From: Psychrobacter sp. 28M-43
GTDB lineage: Bacteria; Pseudomonadota; Gammaproteobacteria; Pseudomonadales; Moraxellaceae
Reading direction: 5' to 3'
Assembly: GCF_014770435.1 (NCBI RefSeq)
Contig: NZ_CP061739.1
Location: forward strand, 1,736,001-1,800,000
DNA length: 64,000 nucleotides
Part shown: piece by piece, positions 63,747 to 64,000 of the stretch
Position numbering within the stretch: position 1 is the first letter of the stretch
How the letters are laid out: every line of letters begins with the position of its first letter
Notes under the pieces: model-generated
What the model saw: the letters and a program-made list of their open reading frames with translations, nothing else
Told to the model about the DNA's origin: nothing
Databases searched by the model: none
Program-made: the position numbers and the translations under genes

Positions 63747-64000
63747 TCACGCTGTTTGCAGGCTCATGGTTACTTTGCTGTTGTAATGACTGCTTTGTCA
63801 CTAGTAAGTCATGTAATTGCTCGACATAAGCGCGTGGTTGCAGCAATCGCATTACGGTGCGGCAAATATTGTCACCGCTCGCCTGCTCTTGAATCAGCTC
63901 AGGTACAATCGGTGCATTAGCCAATATATTGGGCAATGCCACATATGGTACCTTTACCAGACGCTTGGCTATTTGGTAAGTCAGCTGATTTAATTGGTAA
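63700..64000 (-). CDS. lpxB: Lipid-A-disaccharide synthase LpxB, C-terminal part
   Basis: The minus-strand frame is open from the window edge to the stop at 63700-63702. It includes [12 protein letters not shown] and [10 protein letters not shown], the classic LpxB C-terminal segment that contacts UDP-diacylglucosamine. LpxB joins lipid X to its UDP form in lipid A synthesis. The lpxB-rnhB order is common in gammaproteobacteria. The 5' part lies outside the window. Confidence 0.9.
   Translation of the reverse strand, partial: YQLNQLTYQIAKRLVKVPYVALPNILANAPIVPELIQEQASGDNICRTVMRLLQPRAYVEQLHDLLVTKQSLQQQSNHEPANSVIEQWFIQNTDTIHPN

Overview
The window is a stretch of ordinary, gene-dense gammaproteobacterial chromosome. 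The AT-rich composition, an Hfq with a long glycine-rich tail, the neighbouring carboxynorspermidine polyamine genes, the Gcr-type protein and the gene neighbourhoods all fit Moraxellaceae, most likely Psychrobacter. This is inference from gene content, not from a 16S sequence or a database search.

Layout. 1-10.5 kb: the end of an unidentified gene, rsmE, a PAS-GGDEF-EAL protein, two tandem DmdC-type acyl-CoA dehydrogenases, and a large Gcr/SpecificRecomb-family membrane protein. 10.5-15.7 kb: a sparse region with a tiny 2OG-Fe(II) oxygenase-like gene, then the conserved minus-strand set pdxA-rsmA-apaH. That set is split between pdxA and rsmA by about 1.4 kb holding an IS3-type transposase remnant and a GC-rich transglutaminase-like gene on the opposite strand. 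16-29.5 kb: dnaB, alr, argF, rpiA, ilvA, a small excalibur-domain protein, hslR, a low-molecular-weight tyrosine phosphatase, murB with an overlapping DUF218 gene, ccoS with a TauE/SafE-type membrane protein carrying a Met/His tail, a DEAD-box helicase and a cold-shock gene. 30-36 kb: aroQ, an ABC1 kinase, a potassium channel, yebC, ogt, ftsY. 36-46 kb: a small lipoprotein, two M16 peptidases (one catalytic, one not), a lipoprotein, an M15-like peptidase, rodA, an RlpA-like protein and radA. 46-50 kb: the minus-strand LPS block kdsD-kdsC-lptC-lptA-lptB. 50-55.4 kb: the minus-strand block queD-like, tsaE, mutL, miaA, hfq. 55.7-64 kb: a 41-residue Lys-rich protein, ynfA-like, htpX, the nspC/carboxynorspermidine-synthase pair, a DUF924 gene, a CAP-domain lipoprotein, rnhB and the 3' end of lpxB.

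How the genes work together: envelope building (rodA, murB, alr, the RlpA-like protein, lpxB, the kds/lpt block), genome and translation upkeep (dnaB, radA, mutL, ogt, miaA, tsaE, rsmA, rsmE, hfq) and core metabolism (argF, ilvA, rpiA, aroQ, pdxA, polyamines). I found no CRISPR array, prophage, rRNA, tRNA, defence island or intact IS, and no clearly new multi-gene system. The best leads are the foreign insert splitting pdxA and rsmA, an 81-bp intergenic repeat present twice, a MutL with no visible endonuclease motif, three small genes (48, 41 and 99 residues), and several lineage-specific insertions or tails in housekeeping proteins (RsmE, MiaA, Hfq, RNase HII).
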